Shown: positions 1-9,809 of the stretch, piece after piece
Position numbering within the stretch: position 1 is the first letter of the stretch
How the letters are laid out: each line of letters opens with the position of its first letter
Assembly (NCBI GenBank): GCA_016292095.1
Contig: JAEFAB010000053.1
Location: 1 to 64,000, forward strand
Length of the DNA: 64,000 nt
Reading direction: 5' to 3'
Origin: Eubacterium sp.
Lineage (GTDB): Bacteria > Bacillota > Clostridia > Lachnospirales > Lachnospiraceae
Program-made: the position numbers and the translations under genes
Notes under the pieces: model-generated
Seen by the model: the letters and a program-made list of their open reading frames with translations, nothing else
Told to the model about the DNA's origin: nothing
Database searches by the model: none

Positions 1-2
1 TA

Positions 3-3000
3 TGGAAGAAAATTGTATGTATTTTGGCAATTGCCGCAATGGTATTTACAAGTGCAGGCATTGGGGAATTGGAATTTGCAAAAGTTGCCTACGGAGCAGA
101 ACAGAATGCACCGACAAACTTACAATTTTCAAAGAACGGAAATAAGAAAACAATTAGCTGGGGGAGTGTGAACGGAGCAACAGGGTACAATATTTATCGT
201 AGCAACAGCCGATACGGCACTTATACAAAGATTGCTACATCTTCAACAAACAGTTACATCGATGAAACGGCAGGGTCTTATTACTATAAAGTAAGAACAC
301 AGTTAAGTAGCGGCGAGTCCGGAGATTCTGATCCGATTTCAGAAGAAATTCAGTTGTTTGGAAACAATGTATATATCTTTGATAAAAATGATGACATGTC
401 AAAAGTGCAGTCCATTTTATCAAGTACATGGAGCAAACAGGAAAACAATCAGTTCGGCAGCGACCGATATGCATTTTATTTTAAACCGGGAAATTATTCC
501 TCTCTCGATTTCTACGTTGGATTTTACACACAGGTATCGGGGTTGGGCTTAAAACCTACCGATACCCATGTGGGTAAAATGAACTGCACCGCCAGATGGC
601 TGGGCGGTGACAGTAACCACAATGCAACCTGTAACTTTTGGAGAATGGCTGAAAACCTGACGGTGGACAGCAGCATGATGTGGGCAACATCTCAGGCGGT
701 TTCTCTTAGAAGAATGCAGATTAACGGAAATCTTGATTTACATGATAACGGCGGATGGGCAAGTGGAGGATTTTTAGCAGACACCAAGGTAACCGGTTCT
801 ACAAACTCCGGATCACAGCAGCAGTGGATTTCAAGAAATACAGAATGGGCAAGCTGGAGTGGTTCCAACTGGAATATGAACTTCGTAGGATGTACCAATA
901 CACCAAACGAAGATGGACAGGCACACTACACGCCGATTGCACAGACTCCGGATTCTTATGAAAAACCATTCTTAGTGTACAACAATGGAGAATATGGAAT
1001 TTTCGTTCCGGAAAGAAGAACCAATTCAAAGGGCGTTTCCTGGGCAGGAAATAATAACGGAACATTCATTTCCATTGATAAATGCTTTGTGGCAAAACCA
1101 TCTGATTCGGTGGACACCATTAATAGCGAGTTGAAGAAAGGAAAACATCTAATCTTCACACCGGGCATTTATAACATCAACAAACCAATTGAAGTAAAGA
1201 ACAAAAATACGGTAGTTTTGGGAATCGGTCTCGCTTCCTTAAAGTCTACTAACGGAAATGTATGTATTAAAACAGCAGATGCAGACGGCATTAAGATTGC
1301 AGGACTTTTATTTGATGCAGGTACAAAAAATACAAGAACTATGCTTCAGATTGGAGAACCCGGTTCTGCAAGAAATCACGGCTCCAACCCGATTTTCATC
1401 GGAGATGTTTTCTTCCGTGTCGGTGGTGTGGAAAATGTGGCAACTGCGGCAGATACCTGTATTATTATCAACTCCAATGATGTGATTGGAGATAACTTCT
1501 GGGTATGGCGTGCAGATCATACATACGGCGTGGGTTGGAATACCAACAAGACGACAAACGGAATTGTCGTAAATGGAAATAATGTAACCATTTACGGGTT
1601 GATGGTGGAACATTTCCATCAATACCAGACCATCTGGAACGGAAACGGTGGAAGAACTTATATGTATCAGAGTGAAATGCCATATGATGTTCCAAACCAG
1701 AGTTCCTGGACTCACAACGGCGTGAACGGGTATGCTTCTTATAAAGTATCCGATAAAGTAATTTCTCACCAGGCATACGGATTGGGAATGTACTTATATA
1801 ACAGAGATGCGGCAGTAACCCAGAACACCGTGATGGAAGTTCCGGATGTGGCAGGGGTTACAGTACACAATATCTGTTCTGTTATGTTAACGGGAAATCC
1901 GGGAACAGACCACGTCATTAATAATACCGGTGGCGGTGTATATAGCGGTGGAGCAAGACAGTACATTATAAACTACGGTTCCGGCGTTGCAGCACCAACC
2001 ATTGAACCTTCTAATGAATGTTACAGAGAAGCTCAGAGTGTTGTATTAAAAACCAACACCCCGGGAGCAACCATTAAATATACAACCGATGGTTCTACAC
2101 CATCCAAAACAAACGGAACCACATACAGTGGACCATTTCAGTTAAGTAAGTCTGCAACAATCAAGGCAATGGCTTATCTGGACGGTCAGACAGACAGTGC
2201 AATAAATTCCAAGGAAATTTCCATTGGAGACATTGCATTGAATAAGCCGGCAACGGTATCATCGACAAGAAGTACTGATGCCAAAATGCAGAATGCTGAT
2301 TATACAGCAGATAAACTTACCGATGGTAATAAATCCAAAGACGGATGTCGCTGGGAATCTGAATGGAGTGATAGTCAGTGGGCAAAAGTTGATTTGGAAA
2401 AGAACTACAATTTAGATGAGATTAAATTAACTTGGGAAGCAGCATCGGCTGCAGATTACACCGTACAGGTTTCTACCGATGATAGTCATTGGGAAACCAT
2501 TCGTACTGTTACAAACGGTGCACAGGGAGCAATTTTAGATGTAACAAATGTAAACAAAACAGCACGTTACATTAAAGTGGACATGACAAAGCGTGCTACC
2601 ACTTACGGAAATTCTCTTTATGAAATTGAAGCATATGGCACACCGGAAGACGGTGTGGTAGAAAAAACACCGACACAGGAATCTGCAATGCCGGGAGAAG
2701 AAATTTCAGGAAGTAGCGCAGTGATTACTACAATTCCGGGAATAGTACAGATTACAAATTATTCCGACGCTTCTTCAGGAGTTACCGTAGATGCTTATGC
2801 AGGAAACTTTAACAATGGTTCATCCATTTCTTATAAGGTAAATGCAGTTGCAGGAACTTATAAGATGACTCTTCCTTTAGCAGCAGGAAATGCGCAGTAC
2901 AATGCATCAAACATTATTGTTTCTGTAGACGGAACGCAGGTTGCCAGTATTCCGGTAACCGGAAGTACAGCGTGGGATGCATTCATTAATCATATGACAC

Positions 3001-5069
3001 AGTTTAATCTTTCAGGAGGAAAGCACACCATCTCATTGACAACAAATGGCGGTGGCGGAGCCTGCAATATGAATAGTTTCACAATGGAACTTTTGCAGAC
3101 AGAAGAGACAACGACAGAAAAACCAACTGAGGAAGCTACAACAGTGGAAGAAACAACAAAGGCGCAGGAGCAGAACCCGGTAAATGTATTTGAACCGGTG
3201 ACTGCACCAGAGGAAGGCTCAACAAATAATTCCGGAAAATATCTTTCTGTAGGATATTTACCAAACTGGTCAGCATCTGGTTTCTATCAGAAGATTAACT
3301 GGTCTGCTTTGACTCATATTTGTTTGGCATTTTGCAATCCGGATACAAACGGAAATTTAAGTTATAGTAATGACACATTAACAAAGAATATTGTTGAAAC
3401 AGCACATCGAAATGGGGTTAAAGTTTGTGCATCGTTAGGTGGTGCGGATTATGGTGATAATTATACAGCTCTGGTTACACCATCCAGAATGGACAGCTTT
3501 AATGATCAAATTATTGCCTTCGCAAAGAAATATAATTTAGATGGAATTGACATTGATATTGAGGGTGATAGTCACACATCTCAGGAAGTATGGAACAATT
3601 ATGAAGCGTGGATGCGTACCCTAAGTGCAAAATGTAAAGAAAATAATTTATCTTTCACAACTGCAATTGGACAATGGTATGCAGGAAACGTAACAAATAA
3701 GGCATTAACGTATTTTGATTATGTAATGTTGATGGAATACGATTGTAGCGCAAGTAATTATCCATCAAGAATAAACTATTTCATGAATACTAAAGGTGTT
3801 CCGAAAGAAAAGATTGTTTTAGGTGTTCCTTTCTATGCTGACGGACCATATACAGCATATAGTGACATTGTTGGTCAGAGCAGAGGGGACAGCCTGTATA
3901 ACAGAGTGAAAGGGATTATGCCGTTAGCAAAGAGTTATGCAGGTGTTATGAACTGGGAATTGACGCAGGATACAACGGATTCAACTTCGCTACTGAAAGT
4001 AATACAGGATGGAATCTATGACGGACAGACTGCTTGGAGAGACGGAAATACCGGTGGAACCATTATTACTGATGTTCCGGGCACAGTAAATGTCAAAGAT
4101 TATTATGACAAATCCAGTGCAATTACTTTTACGACAACGAATGGTGGAGTAACCTATGCGGGTGGATTAAACAATAATTCATATTTAGATTTTTACGTAA
4201 ACGTTAAACAAAAAGGTTCTTATACAATCAATCTGCCGTTGGCAGCAGGTGATGCTCAGTGGAATGCGGAAAGCATTGTTGTGAAAGTTAATGATCAGGA
4301 ACTTCAGACACTACCGATTACTGCAAGTACCGGTTGGGAAGCGTTTGTAAATCACAGTTGTGACTTTAATGCCGGAGCGGCAGGAACATATAAGATTTCT
4401 GTTATGGCAAAAGGAGGAGCAGTAAATGTGGCCGATTTTAATTTGGTTCGCAATGGAGAGATTGAGACTCCGGAACCAACTACAGAACAGCCAACCGAAG
4501 AAACAACTGCAGAGGAAACAACGGAAGAAATAACTACAGAGGAACCAACTACTTTTAGCAGGGCTCAGGTTGAAATTAACGGATATCAGATTAGTACGAC
4601 CTACGAAGGATTCCGTGTTGTCTTTTCATCGAATGATCCGGACAATGAAATTGTAAGTACCGGATTGATTTATGGTTTGGCAGACAGAACTGAAGACAGT
4701 GAAATGGTTGTGGGAAGTAAAAATACATCTGTTCACTCTTATGATAGTGGTGAGCAAGGAGTGCTTAGTGGAAACCTAAGTTCATATCCAAATGGAAAGA
4801 GTTTTGCAATGATAATGAAGAACATTAAAACGGCACAATTCTATACAGCACAGATTAGTGTCAGAGCTTATGCAAAATTGAAGAATGGTTCTTATATCTA
4901 TAGTGGAGTGAAAAAATTGACGGTATATAATTTGGCAAATTATTTATATCAGAATCGCCTGATGACAAATTATTCAGCACATAACTACTTATATCAGTGT
5001 ATTTTGAAGGTAGTAAATCCAAACTATGAGAGCGTAGATTTTGACTGGGATAAGACATTAGTAAAATAA
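3..5069 (+). CDS. Secreted multidomain glycoside hydrolase, beta-helix + GH18 (5' end cut by window edge)
   Basis: A very large exported carbohydrate-active protein. The open frame reaches the window edge and starts inside a signal peptide (WKKIVC, a hydrophobic stretch, then a VAYGA-type cleavage site), so the true start lies upstream. The TTG at 24 is only an internal codon. Domains by nucleotide: fibronectin III-like (~110-350); a right-handed beta-helix-like region (~360-1985) resembling actinobacterial proteins often mislabelled adenylyl cyclase; a chitobiase C-terminal-like Ig fold (~1990-2225); F5/8 discoidin/CBM32 (~2230-2640); CBM6-like (~2730-3095); a TTE-rich linker; GH18 (~3235-4050) with the DGIDIDIE catalytic motif and acid Glu at 3561-3563; a second CBM6-like module (~4060-4450); another TE-rich linker; and a C-terminal domain shared with the 5461-9648 product. 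GH18 implies chitin or related GlcNAc polymers. The beta-helix domain is probably a second catalytic domain of unknown substrate (inference). Confidence 0.85.
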   Translation, partial: WKKIVCILAIAAMVFTSAGIGELEFAKVAYGAEQNAPTNLQFSKNGNKKTISWGSVNGATGYNIYRSNSRYGTYTKIATSSTNSYIDETAGSYYYKVRTQLSSGESGDSDPISEEIQLFGNNVYIFDKNDDMSKVQSILSSTWSKQENNQFGSDRYAFYFKPGNYSSLDFYVGFYTQVSGLGLKPTDTHVGKMNCTARWLGGDSNHNATCNFWRMAENLTVDSSMMWATSQAVSLRRMQINGNLDLHDNGGWASGGFLADTKVTGSTNSGSQQQWISRNTEWASWSGSNWNMNFVGCTNTPNEDGQAHYTPIAQTPDSYEKPFLVYNNGEYGIFVPERRTNSKGVSWAGNNNGTFISIDKCFVAKPSDSVDTINSELKKGKHLIFTPGIYNINKPIEVKNKNTVVLGIGLASLKSTNGNVCIKTADADGIKIAGLLFDAGTKNTRTMLQIGEPGSARNHGSNPIFIGDVFFRVGGVENVATAADTCIIINSNDVIGDNFWVWRADHTYGVGWNTNKTTNGIVVNGNNVTIYGLMVEHFHQYQTIWNGNGGRTYMYQSEMPYDVPNQSSWTHNGVNGYASYKVSDKVISHQAYGLGMYLYNRDAAVTQNTVMEVPDVAGVTVHNICSVMLTGNPGTDHVINNTGGGVYSGGARQYIINYGSGVAAPTIEPSNECYREAQSVVLKTNTPGATIKYTTDGSTPSKTNGTTYSGPFQLSKSATIKAMAYLDGQTDSAINSKEISIGDIALNKPATVSSTRSTDAKMQNADYTADKLTDGNKSKDGCRWESEWSDSQWAKVDLEKNYNLDEIKLTWEAASAADYTVQVSTDDSHWETIRTVTNGAQGAILDVTNVNKTARYIKVDMTKRATTYGNSLYEIEAYGTPEDGVVEKTPTQESAMPGEEISGSSAVITTIPGIVQITNYSDASSGVTVDAYAGNFNNGSSISYKVNAVAGTYKMTLPLAAGNAQYNASNIIVSVDGTQVASIPVTGSTAWDAFINHMTQFNLSGGKHTISLTTNGGGGACNMNSFTMELLQTEETTTEKPTEEATTVEETTKAQEQNPVNVFEPVTAPEEGSTNNSGKYLSVGYLPNWSASGFYQKINWSALTHICLAFCNPDTNGNLSYSNDTLTKNIVETAHRNGVKVCASLGGADYGDNYTALVTPSRMDSFNDQIIAFAKKYNLDGIDIDIEGDSHTSQEVWNNYEAWMRTLSAKCKENNLSFTTAIGQWYAGNVTNKALTYFDYVMLMEYDCSASNYPSRINYFMNTKGVPKEKIVLGVPFYADGPYTAYSDIVGQSRGDSLYNRVKGIMPLAKSYAGVMNWELTQDTTDSTSLLKVIQDGIYDGQTAWRDGNTGGTIITDVPGTVNVKDYYDKSSAITFTTTNGGVTYAGGLNNNSYLDFYVNVKQKGSYTINLPLAAGDAQWNAESIVVKVNDQELQTLPITASTGWEAFVNHSCDFNAGAAGTYKISVMAKGGAVNVADFNLVRNGEIETPEPTTEQPTEETTAEETTEEITTEEPTTFSRAQVEINGYQISTTYEGFRVVFSSNDPDNEIVSTGLIYGLADRTEDSEMVVGSKNTSVHSYDSGEQGVLSGNLSSYPNGKSFAMIMKNIKTAQFYTAQISVRAYAKLKNGSYIYSGVKKLTVYNLANYLYQNRLMTNYSAHNYLYQCILKVVNPNYESVDFDWDKTLVK

Positions 5070-5093
5070 TAAGGACAATTTAAAGGGAAAATT

Positions 5094-5282
5094 ATGAAAA
5101 AAAAATATGTGTCTGTGCTTGCTGTTTTGTTGATGATTCTGTATTTTTCAGGAGTGAAACAGCAATGTGCAGTGGAAGCAGCGCATAATTATCTGTATCA
5201 GCAGATTTTGAAAGTAGTTGATTCGAACTACGAATATTGCGATTACAACTGGAATCGCACCATCGTCAATTTGGACGATTAG
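5094..5282 (+). CDS. Small secreted peptide carrying the tail motif of its neighbours
   Basis: A 62-residue product 24 nt after the upstream hydrolase, with a classic signal peptide (MKKKYVSV, a hydrophobic core, then a VEA-A type cleavage site near residue 29). The predicted mature peptide has only about 33 residues. It is almost entirely a copy of the last ~30 residues of the two flanking giant hydrolases: HNYLYQQILKVV, then YEYCDYNW near the end. Weak SD (AAAGGGAAA) upstream. No known family is recognised. It could be a remnant of a degraded hydrolase, a free competitor of the tail, or a subunit using the same docking surface. The intact start, signal peptide and stop argue for a real gene. 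Confidence 0.7.
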   Translation: MKKKYVSVLAVLLMILYFSGVKQQCAVEAAHNYLYQQILKVVDSNYEYCDYNWNRTIVNLDD

Positions 5283-5448
5283 AAAAGTTATTACACGCCG
5301 AAAATCAGCAGGAGAAAAACAAACGAAAATTGCTGATTGGAGGCGTAAGTAATATAAAGGGGCAGGGTAAGAAAAAACAAAAACAGAAATATAAATCTCG
5401 CTAAAATGACAAACCGGTAAGATTTATAAATCTTGAAGCAACGCAAGG
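5283..5448 (+). other. Structured leader between the peptide gene and the GH5-GH18 gene
   Basis: This 166-nt spacer holds a long imperfect hairpin (5288-5352): TTAC..GCC..AATCAGCA on the left arm pairs with TGCTGATT..GGCGTAA on the right arm. A perfect 16-nt self-complementary element follows at 5419-5434 (AAGATTTA/TAAATCTT), just before the ribosome binding site. No U-tract follows the large hairpin, so it is not an ordinary terminator. It may be a regulatory 5' leader. A partial likeness to a c-di-GMP-I aptamer (AAACC - hairpin - ACGCAA) is noted but is not enough for a call. Confidence 0.35.
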
Positions 5449-5460
5449 ATGGAGGAAAAA

Positions 5461-8400
5461 ATGCGGAAAATCAAAGAAATTGCGAAAAAGGCATTTGCCT
5501 GCTCCATGGCAATGTGTCTCACCACCGGATTAATGACCGGAATAGGAATGGAGAAAAGCGTAAAAACGGTTAAGGCAGCGTCCACCGGTTTTACAAAAAA
5601 TGACTTTTTGAAAGTCGACGGAACTTATGTAAAGAACAATTACGGAAAAGGAAACAATGTTTATCTTCGTGGAACAAACATCGGAAATCTTTTCGTTCAG
5701 GAAAGCTGGATGAGTTCTACATCCGCTGCGGATCAGAAGACAATTCTGGAAGGGTTAACCAACCAGTTTGGCCAGGATAAGGCATTGGAACTTTTGGAAT
5801 ACTATGAGAGTAATTACTTTACAACAGATGATTTAGACAATTGTAAGAATATGGGGATGTCGGTAATCAGAGTTCCTTTTACTTATATGAATCTGTACAA
5901 GAAATCTGGTAACAGCTGGGTATTGCGAAGCGATGCATTTACCCGTCTGGACTGGATTGTGGAACAGTGTAGCCAGAGAGGAATCTATGTAATCTTAGAT
6001 CTTCACGGTGCATTCGGTTCACAAAACGGGCAGGACCATTCCGGAGAGGTCATTGACAGTGTTGAAAAGGTTACATTCTTCAGTAACGACACATTAAAGA
6101 ATCAGACTTTAGACCTGTGGAGAACTGTGGCACAGCATTACGCAGGCAATCCGGCGGTAGCAGGATATGACACATTAAATGAGCCGGGAGAAAAAGCCGG
6201 AAGTACCGGTGAAAAGCATTGGGCATTTTATGACCAGATGTATGATACAATTCGTTCCGTTGATCCGGATCATATTATTATTATGGAATCATGCTGGGGA
6301 ACAGGAAACCTTCCAAATCCTTCAAAGTATGGCTGGACAAATGTAATGTATGAGTATCATCATTATCCATGGGACTACGTAGCGGATACAGATGCCAACT
6401 ACACCGGACAGGTTAATGCAATTAACAATCTTGTAAGCAGCGTTAACAGTGCAAATTACGGAGTACCGACTTATATCGGTGAGTTTAACTGTTTTGACGG
6501 TGATGCAAAATGGAAGTATGTTCTTGATAAGATGAATAAAGCCGGCTGGCATTATACCAACTGGTCTTATAAATCAAATGGCATGGGAAGCTGGGGTATT
6601 TATCATGAATACGCAAATGCAGGAAAAGTAAATCCTTCCAGCGACTCTGAATCATCCATCCGAACAAAATGGGGTAGCAGTAATATCGGAACAAACAACA
6701 GTGAAAGGGGCATAACATATAACAATATGAAACCCAAATTACCTGGAACCGTTGTTTTTGCCGATACTGCGTTAACAAATGATAGTTATTTTGGAATTCA
6801 GGCAACGATCAATTCCAAATATGTTTGTTCAGAAGATTACGGCGAATCCAACCTGATTGCGGACAGAGATTCAGCCGGTGGATGGGAACAGTTCAGAATT
6901 ATCAGAAACAGCGACGGAACTTATTCCTTCCAGGCAAGAGCAAACAATAAATATCTTTGTGCAGTAATTGACGATACGGACACTGAAAATCCGGTTATTG
7001 CACGAAGCAACAAAATCAGTGACTGGGAAAAATTCTCATTGGAAAAACAGTCTAACGGAACTTATGCAATTAAGGCAAATGCCAATGGAAAATATGTTCA
7101 GGCAGACATTAACGATACAAAAGCAGGAATTTTACATGCCTGTGCAGATACTGTTGGAACTTGGGAAACCTTTAATTTGAACTCCGTAACCGGTGTTGCA
7201 ACAATTCCGGGTGCAGGAAATGAACAGGTAACAGAAAATCAGAGTGAAGCACAGACTCAGAAGGAAGAAGTGTCTGTGGATATTCCAAAGAATACATCTT
7301 CTACAAAATTCGGAAATGACTTTAAGGTTGTTGCGTATTATCCAAACTGGTATGGAAATTACACTAGTCAGGTTCAGTGGGACAAACTGACCCATGCATA
7401 TTATGCATTCGGTCTTCCGGATGCCAGTGGAAACGGAACTATGACAAGCATCAGTGGAGAGTCTTCAAACATTAAGGCAATGATTAATGCTTGTAATCAG
7501 CATAATGTTGTACCGGTTCTTTCCGTTGGTGGATGGTCTCATTCCGGCGCATCGGACGGATTGTGTAGAACAGTTTTTGCACTGAACACCAATACGGAAG
7601 CAAAACGTCAGTCTTTGGCAAACAGCATTGTAAGCCAAGCAAAAGCACAGGGCTTCAAAGGAATTGATATTGACTGGGAATACCCAACTTCTTCAACACA
7701 GTCACAGTACGTGGACTTCATGAAGAAATTGAGAACGCTTTGCAATCAGAACGATATGATTTTAACAGTTGCCGTAGCTGCTACCAGCGGTGCCGGATTT
7801 ACCAGTGAAGTTTTAAATCTGTTAGACTTCGTCAACCTTATGGCATATGACGGTGATAACGGTAGTGACGGTGTAGGGCACTCTCCATATAGTTTTGCAA
7901 CAGAGTCCTTTAATTATTGGAAAAATACCATGGGCGTTCCTGCAAATAAGCTAGTAATCGGTGTACCTTTCTACGAAAAACCAAACTGGGCTTCTTATGC
8001 AGATATCGTTGCAAAGAATTCAGCATATGCCCAAACAGATTCTGCAGTGATTAACGGAACTACCGTTTACTATAATGGAATTCCAACGATGAAGCAGAAA
8101 GCTACTTACGCTGCAAACAATGCTGGTGGAATTATGATTTGGGAAATTAGTCAGGATTCTACAAATAGTTCATTGAGTTTGTTAAACGCAATCTATGACA
8201 CCATCCTTCCAATTGTGGGAGAAGGTAGCATTACGGAAGCCACAGTAACAGAAGTTCCGGGAACTGTGAAAGTAGATTCCTGCGCTTCAAAATCCAGTGG
8301 AATTTCATATACAACAGCGAATGGAATCACTTACGCAGGCGGATTAACAACAGGCTCTACCATGGATTATTATATTCATGTAGCTGAGGCAGGAAAGTAC

Positions 8401-9648
8401 AACATTACTTTGAATCTTGCAGCAGGAAATGCACAGTGGAATACCAGTGCAATGATTGTTACTTTAAATGACGGAACAACAGTCAATGTTCCTGTTCAGG
8501 CAAGTACAGGATGGGAAACATTTATCCCTCATATTGCAGAAATTAATTTTGCTGCAAAGGGAACATATAAGCTGACAATTACATCCAAAGATGGTGCTTG
8601 TAATGTAACCGATTTCTCTATTACGAAAAAGAATGAAGAAACTTCTGCATCGGCAACAACAGCTGCACCTCAGACAACGAAAGAAGTGACATCTCAGGAA
8701 GCGACAACAAAGAAGGAGGAAACATCTGCAGTGAACGCAGGATGGGTACAGATTTACGATGATGGCGGACAGCCAACACAGTACTATTATGAAAGCGGAT
8801 CTCTTGCAACCGTTGTAAATATCCAGTCTCCCGGATTTACACCGGAACGTGGTATCTACGCAAACGTTCCTGCAGGAATCAGCGGAGTAACAGTAAACGG
8901 TGCAACATTAAATTCACAGAATATTCAGGGTGCCGGATTGATTATCCCATTGACCGTTTTAAATCATGGGGAAAACGCAGTTGTAATTACTTATGCCGGT
9001 GGCACTACAACCTTGAAGGTTAAGAGTGAAGTTGGTGAAACCGAAACAACAAAGGAAGTGACTTCCGAGGAAACAACCAAAGAAGTTACAACAAAGGAAG
9101 TTACAACTAAAGAAGAAACCACTGAAAAAGAATCTGTTCAGGTTGAAATCAACGGTTGTCAGATGAATGTAAAGAAAGAAGGATATCGTGTTGTTTACAG
9201 CGTAACAGAATCAGATGATGTAGTGAAAAAAGGACTGGTTTACGGTTTGGCTGATTATGCAACAGATGCAGATATGGTTGTAGGAAGCAATGCGAAGACT
9301 GTTTACGACTATGAAGCAAATGCTTACGGAAAACTGTCAAAGCATTACGGAAAATTAAATAATTCTTCCAGCTATGCTATGACAATGAAGTTACTGAAGA
9401 AGGTTCCGTTCTATACTTCAACCATCAAAGTAAGAGCATACGCTCAGTTAAAAGACGGTTCTTACGTATACAGTAATATTTCTCAGTTTTCAATTTACAG
9501 CATCAGCAATACACTCTATCAGAACCTGATGATGGATAGTGAAGCAGAACACAATTATCTTTATAATACAATCTTGAAGGCGGTAAATCCGGCCTACGAA
9601 CAGATTGACTATGCATGGAGTGAAGATGCACCGGTTGTAAAACCATAA
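5461..9648 (+). CDS. Secreted GH5 + GH18 dual glycoside hydrolase with CBMs
   Basis: Exported 1395-residue enzyme. The ATG at 5461 was chosen because GGAGG lies 5-6 nt upstream; the in-frame ATG at 5449 overlaps that SD. Order: signal peptide (~1-39); GH5 (~43-410), similar to exo-beta-1,3-glucanase-type GH5, with acid/base Glu241 in TLNEPG and nucleophile Glu341 in IGEFNC; a fascin/beta-trefoil-like binding domain (~440-575); GH18 (~617-915) with GIDIDWEYP and catalytic Glu740; a CBM6-like module (~925-1055); a linker; an Ig/CBM-like module (~1095-1190); a TTKE-rich linker; and the same C-terminal domain and HNYLY tail as its neighbours. Two catalytic modules in one chain suggest hydrolysis of mixed glucan/chitin material such as fungal wall (inference). 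It is followed by a strong terminator. Confidence 0.9.
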   Translation: MRKIKEIAKKAFACSMAMCLTTGLMTGIGMEKSVKTVKAASTGFTKNDFLKVDGTYVKNNYGKGNNVYLRGTNIGNLFVQESWMSSTSAADQKTILEGLTNQFGQDKALELLEYYESNYFTTDDLDNCKNMGMSVIRVPFTYMNLYKKSGNSWVLRSDAFTRLDWIVEQCSQRGIYVILDLHGAFGSQNGQDHSGEVIDSVEKVTFFSNDTLKNQTLDLWRTVAQHYAGNPAVAGYDTLNEPGEKAGSTGEKHWAFYDQMYDTIRSVDPDHIIIMESCWGTGNLPNPSKYGWTNVMYEYHHYPWDYVADTDANYTGQVNAINNLVSSVNSANYGVPTYIGEFNCFDGDAKWKYVLDKMNKAGWHYTNWSYKSNGMGSWGIYHEYANAGKVNPSSDSESSIRTKWGSSNIGTNNSERGITYNNMKPKLPGTVVFADTALTNDSYFGIQATINSKYVCSEDYGESNLIADRDSAGGWEQFRIIRNSDGTYSFQARANNKYLCAVIDDTDTENPVIARSNKISDWEKFSLEKQSNGTYAIKANANGKYVQADINDTKAGILHACADTVGTWETFNLNSVTGVATIPGAGNEQVTENQSEAQTQKEEVSVDIPKNTSSTKFGNDFKVVAYYPNWYGNYTSQVQWDKLTHAYYAFGLPDASGNGTMTSISGESSNIKAMINACNQHNVVPVLSVGGWSHSGASDGLCRTVFALNTNTEAKRQSLANSIVSQAKAQGFKGIDIDWEYPTSSTQSQYVDFMKKLRTLCNQNDMILTVAVAATSGAGFTSEVLNLLDFVNLMAYDGDNGSDGVGHSPYSFATESFNYWKNTMGVPANKLVIGVPFYEKPNWASYADIVAKNSAYAQTDSAVINGTTVYYNGIPTMKQKATYAANNAGGIMIWEISQDSTNSSLSLLNAIYDTILPIVGEGSITEATVTEVPGTVKVDSCASKSSGISYTTANGITYAGGLTTGSTMDYYIHVAEAGKYNITLNLAAGNAQWNTSAMIVTLNDGTTVNVPVQASTGWETFIPHIAEINFAAKGTYKLTITSKDGACNVTDFSITKKNEETSASATTAAPQTTKEVTSQEATTKKEETSAVNAGWVQIYDDGGQPTQYYYESGSLATVVNIQSPGFTPERGIYANVPAGISGVTVNGATLNSQNIQGAGLIIPLTVLNHGENAVVITYAGGTTTLKVKSEVGETETTKEVTSEETTKEVTTKEVTTKEETTEKESVQVEINGCQMNVKKEGYRVVYSVTESDDVVKKGLVYGLADYATDADMVVGSNAKTVYDYEANAYGKLSKHYGKLNNSSSYAMTMKLLKKVPFYTSTIKVRAYAQLKDGSYVYSNISQFSIYSISNTLYQNLMMDSEAEHNYLYNTILKAVNPAYEQIDYAWSEDAPVVKP

Positions 9649-9670
9649 GGCAATATAAAAGGATTATTAA

Positions 9671-9705
9671 GAGCTCAGACCCGGTTCAGGGTTTGGGCTC
9701 TTTTT
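9671..9705 (+). terminator. Intrinsic terminator after the GH cluster
   Basis: A 12-bp stem with two internal mismatches (GAGCTCAGACCC / GGGTTTGGGCTC), a short loop and TTTTT. Confidence 0.9.
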
Positions 9706-9762
9706 CTGTAGCAAAAGAAATTTATTTTTTGTTTAGAAATGTGAGATTATCTTGAGAATTAG

Positions 9763-9771
9763 TGGTATAAT
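9763..9771 (+). promoter_or_regulatory. Extended -10 promoter for degV
   Basis: TGG directly followed by a perfect TATAAT. No good -35 lies at 17 bp, as expected for an extended -10 promoter. It is about 40 nt upstream of the degV start. Confidence 0.6.
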
Positions 9772-9809
9772 AGAAAAAGTTGATGAAAAAAAAGGAAAAG
9801 AGGACCGTT

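Noticed and set aside
1308-1769. 153-codon minus-strand frame within the first hydrolase
   Set aside because: Opposite to a conserved domain, no SD, and low-complexity composition.
360-1985. Adenylyl cyclase function
   Set aside because: That name is attached to similar actinobacterial proteins, but the domain is a secreted beta-helix with sugar-binding modules and no cyclase motifs.
5389-5450. c-di-GMP-I riboswitch
   Set aside because: AAACC-hairpin-ACGCAA looks similar, but the second helix domain and the closing stem are missing before the start codon.
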